Positions 15,826 to 24,442 of a DNA stretch of 64,000 bases are shown here, piece after piece (position 1 is the first letter of the stretch; every line of letters starts with the position of its first letter). Origin of the DNA: Hyphomicrobium album (GTDB lineage: Bacteria; Pseudomonadota; Alphaproteobacteria; Rhizobiales; Hyphomicrobiaceae); contig NZ_WMBQ01000001.1 in NCBI RefSeq assembly GCF_009708035.1, positions 2,237,501 through 2,301,500 on the forward strand, written 5' to 3'. The notes under the pieces are model-generated. The model made no database searches. It worked only from the letters and a program-made list of their open reading frames with translations, and had not been told where the DNA came from. The translations under genes and the position numbers were made by a program.

Positions 15826-16994
15826 TGCACCACGAGTTCAGCCTGAAGCGCACCAGAGGTCTTGATTGTTTGCAGGACGGCTATGATCCCCTGCGGCTTC
15901 AACCCCATCATGTTCAGCCCGCGGACCAATACGTGCAGGCTGGTGCCTCGAACAATCCGCAGCGTCCCACCTTGCTCGTAGGTTGAGATGTCGGTTTCCG
16001 GTGTCACCACGGTCTGGCCTTCCGAGAAAGGCAACGGTTGCGAGACCTGCGGTGTCTCGGTGACCGTCACCGTCAGATTTCCGTGCGTTACCGCCACCGT
16101 GGAAATCTGCACGTCGCGCCCGATCACAATCGTTCCCGTTCGCTCGTCTACGACGACGCGAGCGGGCACGTCCGGTTCGACGATGAGCTCGCCGATTTCC
16201 GCCATCAAACGTGTCGCTGACATCGAGGGCGGGCGTTTCACAGCGATGGAGCGCAGATCGCCTGCATTCGCAATCTGCACGCCAAATCGATCCAGGCCGT
16301 AGGAATTGATAGCGTCCGAGACGCGGATCGCAGTTGAAAAGTCGGGATTGCGCAGCGCGAGGCCAATGACTTCGGCTGCCGCAAATATACCTGGCGACTC
16401 GCGCTCGATGAGCGCCCCGTTGGGGATGCGACCCGAGGTGGGGACATTCTGCGTCACCGTTTGGGCGGCGCCAGTGATCTGGTAGCCGGAAACGGTGACG
16501 GGGCCCTGAGCCACTCCGTAGACGAGTTGGTCTGGTCCGTTGAGAGGGGTCATGATCAACGTCCCTCCCAGAAGCGACGTCGCGTCGCCGAGCGAGGAGA
16601 CAGTTACGTCAATCGTCGCTCCGGTTTGGACGAAGGGCGGGAGTTCGGCAGTGACGATGACGGCCGCCGAATTGCGCGTGCGCGTGTTCTGTCGGCGAAT
16701 GTTCACGCCCATACGATCGAGCATCGCCTGTATCGATTGGTCGGTGAACGGCGAGTTGCGCAGACTATCGCCGGTTCCGTTGAGACCGATCACCAGGCCA
16801 TAGCCCACCAGCTGATTGGCGCGGACACCTTGAATAGTGACGATGTTCTTGATCCGCGTGGGGGCGCCAAACGATGGCATGTTGGATGGGCCCATGTCTC
16901 CATCCGACCGGCCCACGTCGGCACAACGCAGCGCGCCCGGGGCCGCGATCATGGTGGCGCAAAGGATACAAACGAAGCGTAGGGTGCGCCTCAT
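15822..16994 (-). CDS. flgI: Flagellar P-ring protein FlgI
   Basis: This 390-residue protein has a signal peptide, then the strongly conserved FlgI start RIKNIVTIQGVRANQLVGYGLVIGLNGTGDS and later DVTVSSLGDATSLLGGTL and QPLPFSEGQTVVTP. FlgI forms the periplasmic P ring around the rod. Length is normal for the family. The start codon overlaps the flgA stop (ATGA). Confidence 0.97.
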   Translation of the reverse strand: MRRTLRFVCILCATMIAAPGALRCADVGRSDGDMGPSNMPSFGAPTRIKNIVTIQGVRANQLVGYGLVIGLNGTGDSLRNSPFTDQSIQAMLDRMGVNIRRQNTRTRNSAAVIVTAELPPFVQTGATIDVTVSSLGDATSLLGGTLIMTPLNGPDQLVYGVAQGPVTVSGYQITGAAQTVTQNVPTSGRIPNGALIERESPGIFAAAEVIGLALRNPDFSTAIRVSDAINSYGLDRFGVQIANAGDLRSIAVKRPPSMSATRLMAEIGELIVEPDVPARVVVDERTGTIVIGRDVQISTVAVTHGNLTVTVTETPQVSQPLPFSEGQTVVTPETDISTYEQGGTLRIVRGTSLHVLVRGLNMMGLKPQGIIAVLQTIKTSGALQAELVVQ

Positions 16995-17467
16995 GGACCG
17001 CCCACGTGCACAGCTCCGTCGGACCCGATCGTCCCCTTTATGATTCTCCCGCTATCGACATTGCGCACGGACACCACGTCGCCGGTCGCTCCGGACTGGA
17101 GCGCAATGGCACTGCCCGTAATGGTCAACGCGCCACTCTGAAAAATGACCATCGCCGCCTGTCCCTGGGTGATGGCGTGCGGCGCTCTGAGTGCAGCTTG
17201 GGTGACAGGACGTCCCGGCAGCAGGGTTTGGCGGGCCACCTTGCCGATTAACCCGTCGCTCGAAGTCGTCGCCACTGCTTGTTCGGCGCTCCCCGACCGA
17301 AAGGCGCGATCGACAAGCATTCCCTTCTCGATCACCTGTCCCGGGTAAATCGTGACGCGCGGGACAGGCAATAGCACTTGGCCGGCATGTGCCGGGAGCG
17401 CGCCTGCTAGACAAAATACAGCAGCGATGAGGTGCGCCGATCGGGATCCAAAGCAAAGAGCGACCAT
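16991..17467 (-). CDS. flgA: P-ring assembly chaperone FlgA
   Basis: This 158-residue periplasmic protein has a signal peptide ending near AHAG. The SAF-domain region follows (LLPVPRVTIYPGQVIEKGML, GLIGKVARQTLLPGRPVTQAAL) and then the C-terminal beta region (GDVVSVRNVDSGRIIKGTIG). FlgA chaperones FlgI into the P ring. A clear AGAGG precedes the ATG. It lies between flgG and flgI. Confidence 0.92.
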   Translation of the reverse strand: MVALCFGSRSAHLIAAVFCLAGALPAHAGQVLLPVPRVTIYPGQVIEKGMLVDRAFRSGSAEQAVATTSSDGLIGKVARQTLLPGRPVTQAALRAPHAITQGQAAMVIFQSGALTITGSAIALQSGATGDVVSVRNVDSGRIIKGTIGSDGAVHVGGP

Positions 17468-17469
17468 GG

Positions 17470-18252
17470 TTAGCCTCTCGATACCGTGCTGTACATTTCA
17501 TCCACGGCCTGAATGACCTTGGAGTTCATTTCGTAAGACCGCTGCGCCGTGATCAGCTCGGTGATTTCCTTCACCGGATCGACGTTGGAGAGCTCAAGGT
17601 AGCCCTGCTCCACGGTGCCGAAGCTGGGATCCCCCGGCACGCCGACCACCGGCGAACCGGACGCCGTCGTCTCCTGGTAGAGATTGCCTCCCAGCGCCTC
17701 GAGACCAGCATCGTTGGCGAAATTGGCCAACGTGATTTGACCGAGGGACTGCATGGTGGTCTGCCCGCTGGTGAGCGCAAAGACTTCGCCGCTCTCGTTG
17801 ACGACGATCTCCGTCGTCTCCGCCGGAACGGTGATCTGCGGCGTCAGGAGGTTGCCGTCGATCGTGACGATCTGACCCTCCGCGTTCTTGTTGAAGCTGC
17901 CGGCGCGGGTGTAGAACGTCTCGCCGCTCGCCCCCTCGATCTGAAACCAGCCGCGGCCGTTGATTGCCAGATCGAGTTTGTTGCCGGTGCTGGTAAGGGC
18001 GCCCTGGATATGCAGGTTACGGATAGCCGCGTTGCGGACGCCAAGACCAACCTGAGCACCCTCGGGAATTGGCTGTTGGTTGCCCCGGTTCGGTACGCCG
18101 GCCGGCCGCTCATCCTGATAGAGCAGATCTGTGAATTCTGCCCGTGCGCGCTTGAACGCCGTTGTGTTGATGTTCGCGATGTTGTTCGCGATCACCTCAA
18201 CGTTCAACTGCTGCGCACTCATTCCCGTGGCTGCGATCGCGAGCGCTCTCAT
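17470..18252 (-). CDS. flgG: Flagellar distal rod protein FlgG
   Basis: This 260-residue rod protein opens with the rod/hook N-terminal motif ([25 protein letters not shown]). It has the central [13 protein letters not shown] and [15 protein letters not shown] segments and closes with the C-terminal helix [30 protein letters not shown]. FlgG forms the distal rod. Length matches the standard of about 260. Confidence 0.97.
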   Translation of the reverse strand: MRALAIAATGMSAQQLNVEVIANNIANINTTAFKRARAEFTDLLYQDERPAGVPNRGNQQPIPEGAQVGLGVRNAAIRNLHIQGALTSTGNKLDLAINGRGWFQIEGASGETFYTRAGSFNKNAEGQIVTIDGNLLTPQITVPAETTEIVVNESGEVFALTSGQTTMQSLGQITLANFANDAGLEALGGNLYQETTASGSPVVGVPGDPSFGTVEQGYLELSNVDPVKEITELITAQRSYEMNSKVIQAVDEMYSTVSRG

Positions 18253-18262
18253 GCGGAGTTCC

Positions 18263-18580
18263 TCAGATTGTCATCCGGCTGATCTCTAAATACGCCGAGA
18301 CAACCTTGTCGCGGACTGCAAGCGCCGTTTGTAGCGATTGCTCCGCGGCCATTACCGATTCTACGACTTGTTGGACCGAGGCCTTGTCTGTGATCCCGGC
18401 AACTGACGTTGCTTCGGCAGCTTTGAGCGTGTCGAAGGTGTCGCTCGCCATGCGCGCCAGCATATTTCCAAAGTCGTCGCTGGTTTCAGCCACCGCTACG
18501 CGCGACCTGACGCTGGTATCGCCCTGCACCGGCGTGCTCGAGCCGATGCCGGATATTGCGGGAAGAAGCTGCTCCAGCAT
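18263..18580 (-). CDS. fliE: Flagellar MS-ring/rod junction protein FliE
   Basis: This 105-residue protein has the FliE C-terminal helical pattern ([37 protein letters not shown]). FliE links the MS ring to the proximal rod. It sits between flgC and flgG, the usual rhizobial order flgB-flgC-fliE-flgG. Its ATG shares one base with the flgC stop. Confidence 0.92.
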   Translation of the reverse strand: MLEQLLPAISGIGSSTPVQGDTSVRSRVAVAETSDDFGNMLARMASDTFDTLKAAEATSVAGITDKASVQQVVESVMAAEQSLQTALAVRDKVVSAYLEISRMTI

Positions 18581-18999
18581 TAGCTGCTCCTCAGCATGTC
18601 GATCGTCATCATGACCATCGATCGCGACTGCTTCATCATCTGAAGGTTGGCCTCGTACGAGCGATTCGACTCACGCATGTCGGCCATCTCGACCAGAATG
18701 TTCACGTTTGGGTACTTCACGTTGCCGTCCGCGTCGGCCGCCGGATGGCTGGGATTGCGCTCCACTCGATAAGGGCTCGGATCCTTGCCGATTTGCTCGA
18801 CGCCCACGAGGTTGCCCCCCATCGCTTCATCGAAGTCGTTGGAGAAGACGATCGTCTTCCTGGTGTATGGATCGCCACCGGGTGTATTCGCAGTCGACTG
18901 CGCGTTCGCCATGTTCTCGGCGATGATGCGCATTCGATGCGACTGAACATCGAGGCCGGCGGCTGCTATGCCCTGAGAGACCTTGAGCGGATCGACCAC
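18580..18999 (-). CDS. flgC: Flagellar proximal rod protein FlgC
   Basis: This 139-residue rod protein has the N-terminal motif (LKVSQGIAAAGLDVQSHRMRIIAENMANAQST), GGDPYTRKTIVF, the FlgC-typical YPNVNILVEMADMRESNRSYEANLQMMKQSRSM and a C-terminal helix. It assembles with FlgB and FlgF in the proximal rod. Length is normal. Confidence 0.96.
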   Translation of the reverse strand: MVDPLKVSQGIAAAGLDVQSHRMRIIAENMANAQSTANTPGGDPYTRKTIVFSNDFDEAMGGNLVGVEQIGKDPSPYRVERNPSHPAADADGNVKYPNVNILVEMADMRESNRSYEANLQMMKQSRSMVMMTIDMLRSS

Positions 19000-19001
19000 A
19001 G

Positions 19002-19382
19002 TTATCCCTTTGCGCTGGCTAGCAGCATGCGATGGAACGTTTTGACCACGCTGTTATTCAAGGCAAACGCGCTGTTGACCTCTCCAGCCTTGACGAGCTC
19101 TTTCTCGATGCTGACCGTGTTCCCCGAATCGTAGGTCTGCCAGTCGTCCTCTTCCGTCGCCTCCACACGTTCCGGCCCCGGGGTCGTGTCCGCAACATGC
19201 GCCGGATCGCTCGTTGCCATCGCAAGGTGCGACGATTGAAGGACGGCTTCGAAAGGTTGCACATCGCGCGCGGCGTAGCCCGGCGTGTTGGCGTGCGCGA
19301 TGTTGCCGGTAACGGTCTCCTGGCGCACTGCTAGCCAGTGACTCCGTTGGGAGGCGATGTTGAAGAGGTATATGGAGCTCAT
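19002..19382 (-). CDS. flgB: Flagellar proximal rod protein FlgB
   Basis: This 126-residue protein begins with a rod-type N-terminal helix (SQRSHWLAVRQETVTGNIAHANTPGYAARDVQPFEAVL) and ends with SIEKELVKAGEVNSAFALNNSVVKTFHRMLLAS, both typical of FlgB. It is the first gene of the flgB-flgC-fliE-flgG-flgA-flgI-motE-flgH-fliL-fliP run. The 53-base gap upstream carries a palindrome. Confidence 0.94.
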   Translation of the reverse strand: MSSIYLFNIASQRSHWLAVRQETVTGNIAHANTPGYAARDVQPFEAVLQSSHLAMATSDPAHVADTTPGPERVEATEEDDWQTYDSGNTVSIEKELVKAGEVNSAFALNNSVVKTFHRMLLASAKG

Positions 19383-19410
19383 GCCGATAGCCGCGCGAGG
19401 GTGTTCGCGT

Positions 19411-19431
19411 AGCTTAATAAAGGCTTAAGCT
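19411..19431. promoter_or_regulatory. Palindrome upstream of flgB
   Basis: Perfect seven-base arms AGCTTAA / TTAAGCT are separated by seven bases. It lies 29 bases upstream of the flgB ATG and just downstream of the preceding gene's stop at 19436. Related CTTAAG-type sequence occurs upstream of flagellins 1-3. It may be a regulator site; no T run makes it a terminator. Confidence 0.4.
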
Positions 19432-19435
19432 TGTC

Positions 19436-19912
19436 TCAGGCTTGTCGCTGGCTGTCCGAGTCGCAAGAGTCCAACTCCTCGGCCTCCCGAATCGGCGTTA
19501 GACGCGCGTCGACGATGGCTTCAACGAGACGTTGGGTGTTCTCGTCCGGCGCCACGGACGCCCCCTCGAAGCTGAGGTAGGTTATCTCGACGCCGGCACG
19601 TTCCGCTTCGAGGACGAGCCGGAAATATACGTTCACACGCTTGTGCCGGAATTCCATGTCGAGCGCGACCGTGGGCGGTTGATCCCACTTCAAATCCACC
19701 TCGCCCGAGTGCCCGAAGAATATTGTGCCGGGCTTGAAGAAGAGCTCCGCGGAGGAGGCGACGAGATTCGCAATGTTGGCAAAGCGTTCCGTGCGGACGA
19801 ATTCGGCATAGTCAGCGGGTTCAACCAAACGCAAATCCGATGCCAACTCACGAACCCCCTGGCCGAGCGCCTTCTCGCGCTCGTAAGTGAACTTGCTCGC
19901 TTTTTGCATCAT
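19436..19912 (-). CDS. Conserved hypothetical protein of the flagellar operon
   Basis: This is a 158-residue soluble protein with no signal peptide or membrane helix. It looks alpha/beta: N-terminal helices with basic residues (FTYEREKALGQGVRELASDL), then a strand-rich half (ALDMEFRHKRVNVYFRLVLEAERAGVEITYLSFEGASV). I do not recognise a family. Its ATG overlaps the flhB stop, so it should be co-translated with flhB. Placement at the end of motA-fliM-fliN-fliG-flhB suggests a flagellar role, but which one is unknown. Confidence 0.75.
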   Translation of the reverse strand: MMQKASKFTYEREKALGQGVRELASDLRLVEPADYAEFVRTERFANIANLVASSAELFFKPGTIFFGHSGEVDLKWDQPPTVALDMEFRHKRVNVYFRLVLEAERAGVEITYLSFEGASVAPDENTQRLVEAIVDARLTPIREAEELDSCDSDSQRQA

Positions 19913-21000
19913 CGGTTAGGCGCGATTCCCTGCAATGGCCTTCCGCGGGACATGATGTACAGGATTACATTTGCGACTGCCCTGTAGAACTCCGGCGGAA
20001 TGACCTGGTCGACCTCGACTTTATCGTAGAGCGACCTTGCGAGAAGCTTGTCTTCCACCACGGGAATACCGTGCTTCTCCGCCACCGAACGGATGTTCAG
20101 GGCGATAAAGTCAAGCCCCTTGGCAACCACAATGGGTGCGCGATTCTCCGTGCGGACGTATCGCAGCGCGATTGCGTAGTGAGTGGGGTTGGCGATGACG
20201 ACGGTAGCCTGTGGAACCCGCCCTATCATGCGTTTGCGGGCGCGGTCGCGCGCCAGGGAGCGCAAGCGTCCCTTGATGATCGGGTCGCCCTCGGCCTGCT
20301 TTTGCTCGTCCTTGATCTCCTGTCGCGTCATCCTGAGCTCGCGCCGCCAGAAGAACCGCGACCACACGAGGTCGGCGACCACCAGCAGCACGATGGCAAC
20401 GAGCACAGCAAGGAATAGACGGTTCGCCATGGTCCGCATGAGCTCGGGCAGAGCGTTCGGCGCCATGAACATCGAGTTGAACACGTCGAACCGGGCTGCG
20501 CGCGCGAGCAGATACGCGAGAACGGCGAGCGCCGACAGCTTGAATGAGCCCTTTAAAAACTCGACCCATCCTTGAAGGCCGAAGATTCTCCGCCACCCCG
20601 CGCTCAGGGACAGGCGCGACAACTGCGGCTGAATGCGATCGAAGACAATTTGCGGAGGATTCTGGAACAACGAACTCGCCAAGCCCGCGATGGCCAGGAC
20701 GATCACTGCAGGCAGGAGGAATTGCGCCGCGTCGAGATTGATCGCCCGGAAGAGTTGAACTGCATCTGCAGTGTTCTCCAGAGGCCAGCGGCCCGGATCG
20801 TCGATGAAGCCCTTGAGCGACGACACCAACGCTATAGTGCTGCCGACGATGAAGAAGCTCGTTACGATAACAAATCCCACAAGGGCGGCAAAAGCGGACA
20901 GCTCCTTGGAGAAGGGAACACTGCCCTTCTCGATCGCGTCCCGAATCTTCTTCTCGGTCGCTTCTTCCGTTTTGCCTTCTTTGTCGCCGCCGTTCGACAT
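19909..21000 (-). CDS. flhB: Flagellar export switch protein FlhB
   Basis: This 363-residue protein has four membrane helices in the first 210 residues and a cytoplasmic domain. The latter carries the autocleavage motif NPTH at residues 271-274 (ATVVIANPTHYAIALRY). Cleavage between Asn and Pro, signalled by FliK, changes export from hook to filament proteins. The charged N terminus (KTEEATEKKIRDAIEKG) is typical. Length is normal. It overlaps the hypothetical gene downstream. Confidence 0.97.
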   Translation of the reverse strand: MSNGGDKEGKTEEATEKKIRDAIEKGSVPFSKELSAFAALVGFVIVTSFFIVGSTIALVSSLKGFIDDPGRWPLENTADAVQLFRAINLDAAQFLLPAVIVLAIAGLASSLFQNPPQIVFDRIQPQLSRLSLSAGWRRIFGLQGWVEFLKGSFKLSALAVLAYLLARAARFDVFNSMFMAPNALPELMRTMANRLFLAVLVAIVLLVVADLVWSRFFWRRELRMTRQEIKDEQKQAEGDPIIKGRLRSLARDRARKRMIGRVPQATVVIANPTHYAIALRYVRTENRAPIVVAKGLDFIALNIRSVAEKHGIPVVEDKLLARSLYDKVEVDQVIPPEFYRAVANVILYIMSRGRPLQGIAPNR

Positions 21001-21009
21001 TTCAGCCTA

Positions 21010-22041
21010 TCAGTCGGCGTAGTCGTCGTCGGACTTGCGGTCCTCGAGCGTGATCTCACCACGCGCCATGAGATTGAGAACGGTCGCAACGATTGCGCGC
21101 CGGGCCTCCTCGATGTCTCGAGTCCGCCCCGGAGGAGCGGCTTCGAGCTCGGCCTCTACCATGCGCCGAACTCGGGCGGTGAGCGTGGACAGAACGGCCT
21201 CTTGCAGCTCGGGCTCGGCACCGTTGAGGGCAATAACCACTTGCTCCGTCGGCACCTTCTCGAGGATGAGGGCCCGCGCCCGAGGTTTCAGAGTGGCGAT
21301 GTCCGCAAACGAGAAGAGCATGCTCTTCAGTTCATTGGCGTCGTCGGGTCTCGTCGCGGCGATGCTCTTGAGTATCTCGTTCGTTTGCGATCCATCAAGC
21401 TTGTTCAAGATGCCGGCGATGGTCTTGCGCGTTTCTGGGTTCGGCGTGGCCAGCATCGTGGCAAGCAGATCGTCGTTGAGTCCATTCTCGATGACGGTCA
21501 TCGCGCTATCGGCAACCCCCTTGAGACCGAGCATGCGGCGCAGAAGGGAATGGCGGAACTCCGGCTCTAGCGTCCGGAGGAGCCGGGCACCGACGTTCGA
21601 ATCCATACGCGACAGGATGACGGCGACCGTTTGCGGATGCTCCTTCAAGACCAGCGTTTGCAGGGCATTGTCTCTCAGCGGCACTAGCCTGTCCCATACC
21701 GGCTGTCCCTCGGTCGGGTGCGTGCGCATGTACTGGGCGATCTCGTCTGCGGTCATCACGTCCGCCAGGAGGCTTTTCACCTCCTCGGCCGTTCCGGCGA
21801 AGTTGAGACCGCCGGTGAAGCTCTCGGCGAACTCCTCGATCAACGCCTCGACCTCGTCGGCGCTGATGGGACGCAAGCGCGAGCTGGAACGAGTGAGGAG
21901 ACGCAGGTCGTCCGGATCGAGACGCCTTAGAAGCTGCCCAGCCTTCGCCTTGCCGAGCGCAAGCAGCAACACCCCGACCTTTTCCGGGCCGGTGAGCGCA
22001 TTGCGCTTGGAAGTGCCTCGCGATGGAGAGGGGGCGGCCAT
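21010..22041 (-). CDS. fliG: Flagellar motor switch protein FliG
   Basis: This 343-residue switch protein has three armadillo-like domains. Recognisable pieces are KVGVLLLALGKAKAGQLLRRLDPDDL (N-terminal, FliF-binding), EHPQTVAVILSRMDSNVGARLL (middle, FliM-binding EHPQ motif), and the charged C-terminal helix region (TEQVVIALNGAEPELQEAVLSTLTARVRRMVEAELE) that meets MotA. It transmits torque. It lies between fliN and flhB. Confidence 0.96.
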   Translation of the reverse strand: MAAPSPSRGTSKRNALTGPEKVGVLLLALGKAKAGQLLRRLDPDDLRLLTRSSSRLRPISADEVEALIEEFAESFTGGLNFAGTAEEVKSLLADVMTADEIAQYMRTHPTEGQPVWDRLVPLRDNALQTLVLKEHPQTVAVILSRMDSNVGARLLRTLEPEFRHSLLRRMLGLKGVADSAMTVIENGLNDDLLATMLATPNPETRKTIAGILNKLDGSQTNEILKSIAATRPDDANELKSMLFSFADIATLKPRARALILEKVPTEQVVIALNGAEPELQEAVLSTLTARVRRMVEAELEAAPPGRTRDIEEARRAIVATVLNLMARGEITLEDRKSDDDYAD

Positions 22042-22053
22042 GGTACTTCGTCG

Positions 22054-22437
22054 CTAGCGGAGATTTTCGGCGACGGACGGGCCCACCACCTCGGTCAGGG
22101 AGATGCCAAGTCGTGATGGATCTTCGTCCATCACAACCACCTCCCCGCGCGCGACGACGCGACCGTTTACGATCACGTCGACGGGCTCACCGATCTTCCG
22201 GTCGAGCGGTATGAGCGCTCCGCGGCCGAGCTTCAAAAGAGCCGCGACCGGCATCGATGCGGACCCCAGAACAATCTTTACCGTAACGGGAATCCGCATG
22301 ATCGTATCGAGACTGAGGCCTTCGCCGATCGGCCCACCGGCACTAAGCCCTGGGGGCGCCTTAGCGAATTTCTGCGGGGGTGGCAGCTCGCCTGCGGCCC
22401 CTTCCGGCAGAACATTGAGTGGATCGAAGTTCGACAT
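22054..22437 (-). CDS. fliN: Flagellar motor switch protein FliN
   Basis: This 127-residue protein has the SpoA/FliN domain in its last 80 residues (IMRIPVTVKIVLGSASMPVAALLKLGRGALIPLDRKIGEPVDVIVNGRVVARGEVVVMDEDPSRLGISLTEV). The short N-terminal extension is Pro/Gly-rich. FliN forms the C-ring rim with FliM and binds FliH. It is followed by fliG and preceded by fliM with a 45-base gap. Confidence 0.95.
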   Translation of the reverse strand: MSNFDPLNVLPEGAAGELPPPQKFAKAPPGLSAGGPIGEGLSLDTIMRIPVTVKIVLGSASMPVAALLKLGRGALIPLDRKIGEPVDVIVNGRVVARGEVVVMDEDPSRLGISLTEVVGPSVAENLR

Positions 22438-22482
22438 TTGATTTCCTTGACGATCAGGTGCCTCTAGGCCGTCTAGCCGCAG

Positions 22483-23412
22483 CTAGCTGGCAAGGATATC
22501 CTCGATGAACTCGGTCTTTTGATCGACGAAGTCGCGAACGCGTAGCGCATAGACTCCGTTCGCCTTACCGATCTCACAATTGATTAGCGGCTCGCCGTTG
22601 CACTCAACGCGCAGCAGGCCCTCGGGGGTCGCTCTGAGCCCCAGCACTTGACCGACGGCGAAAGCTGCCACGTCGGCGAGCGAAAGCTCTTGCTCGTCAA
22701 GTACCGCCACCAAGTCGACGTTCGCGCGGGAGACTTCACTCTGGATCTTCTGGCTCCAAGCCGAATCGGGCCTGGCAGCCTCGGGACCCGCAGCGCGCGA
22801 GAGTTCGTTGCGCATCGGGCTCAACACCGATTGTGACATCATGAGCGTGATGCCACCCCCCAACCCCAACGCGAACAAATGGAACTTCGCGGCGACGATC
22901 GGAACTGTCTGGCGCCCCAAGACATCGAAGCTCACGCGCGGAGTCGCAGCTCCAACGAGAAAGTTCGTAGGCGCCACAGACGAAAACGCCTGCTCCAGCG
23001 CATTGGCGAATTGTTCGATTACGAGCTGCGCGAGCCCGAGTTCAGTTCTGGTGAGCGGCTGATCTGCCACTGGCGGCGGCTCCGACCCGTCTCCGCCAAG
23101 CAGCATTTCGACGACCGTGTATACAAACTCGAAATCCGCGGAGACGATCAGCCGAGCATTCCATTTTGGCGCTTCCAGCACGCATGCAAAGCCCTGGTTT
23201 GCCGTCGCCGCAACCATGCTTTCGGGCGTGCGGCTCTCGACGTCAACCAGCACCACATTGGGAACCGTCGCTGATATATTTCGGATCAGCTCTCCCCAAT
23301 TGCCAGCCGCCTTCTGCAGGACGGTGCGCAACATCGGCAGGCGCTCGACCACGTCCTGAGGATCGGCAAAGAGACGGTCCAGGCTTTTGCGCGCGCCGGC
23401 TGTCTGTGCCAT
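22483..23412 (-). CDS. fliM: Flagellar motor switch protein FliM
   Basis: This 309-residue protein has a central FliM domain (ADFEFVYTVVEMLLGGDG, TRTELGLAQLVIEQFANALEQAF) and a C-terminal SpoA domain (VDLVAVLDEQELSLADVAAFAVGQVLGLRATPEGLLRVECNGEPLINCEIGK). The N-terminal CheY-binding peptide seen in enteric FliM is not obvious. This divergent form is usual in rhizobia. It lies four bases past the motA stop. Confidence 0.88.
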   Translation of the reverse strand: MAQTAGARKSLDRLFADPQDVVERLPMLRTVLQKAAGNWGELIRNISATVPNVVLVDVESRTPESMVAATANQGFACVLEAPKWNARLIVSADFEFVYTVVEMLLGGDGSEPPPVADQPLTRTELGLAQLVIEQFANALEQAFSSVAPTNFLVGAATPRVSFDVLGRQTVPIVAAKFHLFALGLGGGITLMMSQSVLSPMRNELSRAAGPEAARPDSAWSQKIQSEVSRANVDLVAVLDEQELSLADVAAFAVGQVLGLRATPEGLLRVECNGEPLINCEIGKANGVYALRVRDFVDQKTEFIEDILAS

Positions 23413-23415
23413 GCG

Positions 23416-24306
23416 TCAGGCCGCCTCCGCTGGAGCCGGCTCCGCGCTGCTGGCGCTGGAGCTGAGCGCGATCTGCTCGACGTCGTCGATGGAAGGACGC
23501 TCGTAGACGGAAATGGTTTTGCGCCCGTGCTCAAGTGCCACCTGGGGCATCGCGCCGTTCATGAAAGCCAGCAGCGTCTGCTTGACGATGACGTAAGAAC
23601 GCAGCTGCTTCTCGCGCAGAACCTTGATCTTGTTGGCAAGCGGTGAGACCACGGCATAGGAAAGGAAGATGCCGGCGAAGGTGCCGACGAGGGCGGCGCC
23701 GATAAGGTGGCCCAGAACCTCCGGCGACTCGTCGAGCGCGCCCATCGCCTTCACGACGCCAAGCACCGCAGCGACGATTCCCAGCGCCGGAAGCCCCTCA
23801 CCGACGCTGACGAGCGCGTGGTAGGGCTTCATCTTGTCACTGCGCGCGGTGTGGATCTCCTCGTCCATCAGCGCCTCGATCTCGTGGGTCCGCGCATTGC
23901 CGATGATGATGAGACGGCAATAGTCGCAGATGAAGGTCGTGAGATCGCGATTGGCCGCTATGCTGGGAAACCGCTGGAAGAGCGGCGACTGATCGGGGTT
24001 ATCGATGTGCTCCTCGACCTCGTTGCGCGGTTTGCTGCGCAGCTCGCGCATGACGAAGTAGAGGATGCCCAGAACTTCCAGGTACTGCTGCTGGCCGGGG
24101 GCGTTGCTTGTAAAAGCCTCCTTAAGCCCTGCGCCCGTATCTTTGATCGTTTTTATCGGGTTAGCGACGATGAACGTGCCGAGGGCCGAGCCGCCGATAA
24201 TCAAGTACTCCCACGGCTGCCAGATGACGCCGACATGCCCCCCCATGGCGACAAAGCCGCCGAGCATGCAGCCCAGGGTAACGAGGAGGCCGATGACAAT
24301 GGTCAA
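23416..24306 (-). CDS. motA: Flagellar stator protein MotA
   Basis: This 296-residue protein has four membrane helices, two near the start ([37 protein letters not shown]) and two in the second half ([41 protein letters not shown]). The cytoplasmic loop bears conserved charges ([22 protein letters not shown]). The conserved ATG-less start is a TTG at 24306 giving MTIVIGLL, which matches rhizobial MotA. It is the first gene of motA-fliM-fliN-fliG-flhB-hyp. It is divergent from the DUF1217 gene, with a palindrome between them. Confidence 0.95.
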   Translation of the reverse strand: MTIVIGLLVTLGCMLGGFVAMGGHVGVIWQPWEYLIIGGSALGTFIVANPIKTIKDTGAGLKEAFTSNAPGQQQYLEVLGILYFVMRELRSKPRNEVEEHIDNPDQSPLFQRFPSIAANRDLTTFICDYCRLIIIGNARTHEIEALMDEEIHTARSDKMKPYHALVSVGEGLPALGIVAAVLGVVKAMGALDESPEVLGHLIGAALVGTFAGIFLSYAVVSPLANKIKVLREKQLRSYVIVKQTLLAFMNGAMPQVALEHGRKTISVYERPSIDDVEQIALSSSASSAEPAPAEAA

Positions 24307-24361
24307 GTTACAGAATCCAAGTAATTTTATCCTTTTACGAGTTGAACATCACATCCTTGCG

Positions 24362-24389
24362 TGAAGCTGGCAGCGGTGCGCCAGCTTCA
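24362..24389. promoter_or_regulatory. Ten-base-arm palindrome between motA and the DUF1217 gene
   Basis: Perfect arms TGAAGCTGGC / GCCAGCTTCA are separated by eight bases, 55 bases from the motA start and 53 from the DUF1217 start. It is placed to control both divergent units. No T run follows on either strand, so an operator is more likely than a terminator. Confidence 0.5.
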
Positions 24390-24442
24390 GGAAAGCCAAT
24401 TGATGCAACCTTCTCGCCACTAACTCATACGGAAGCTTGACC

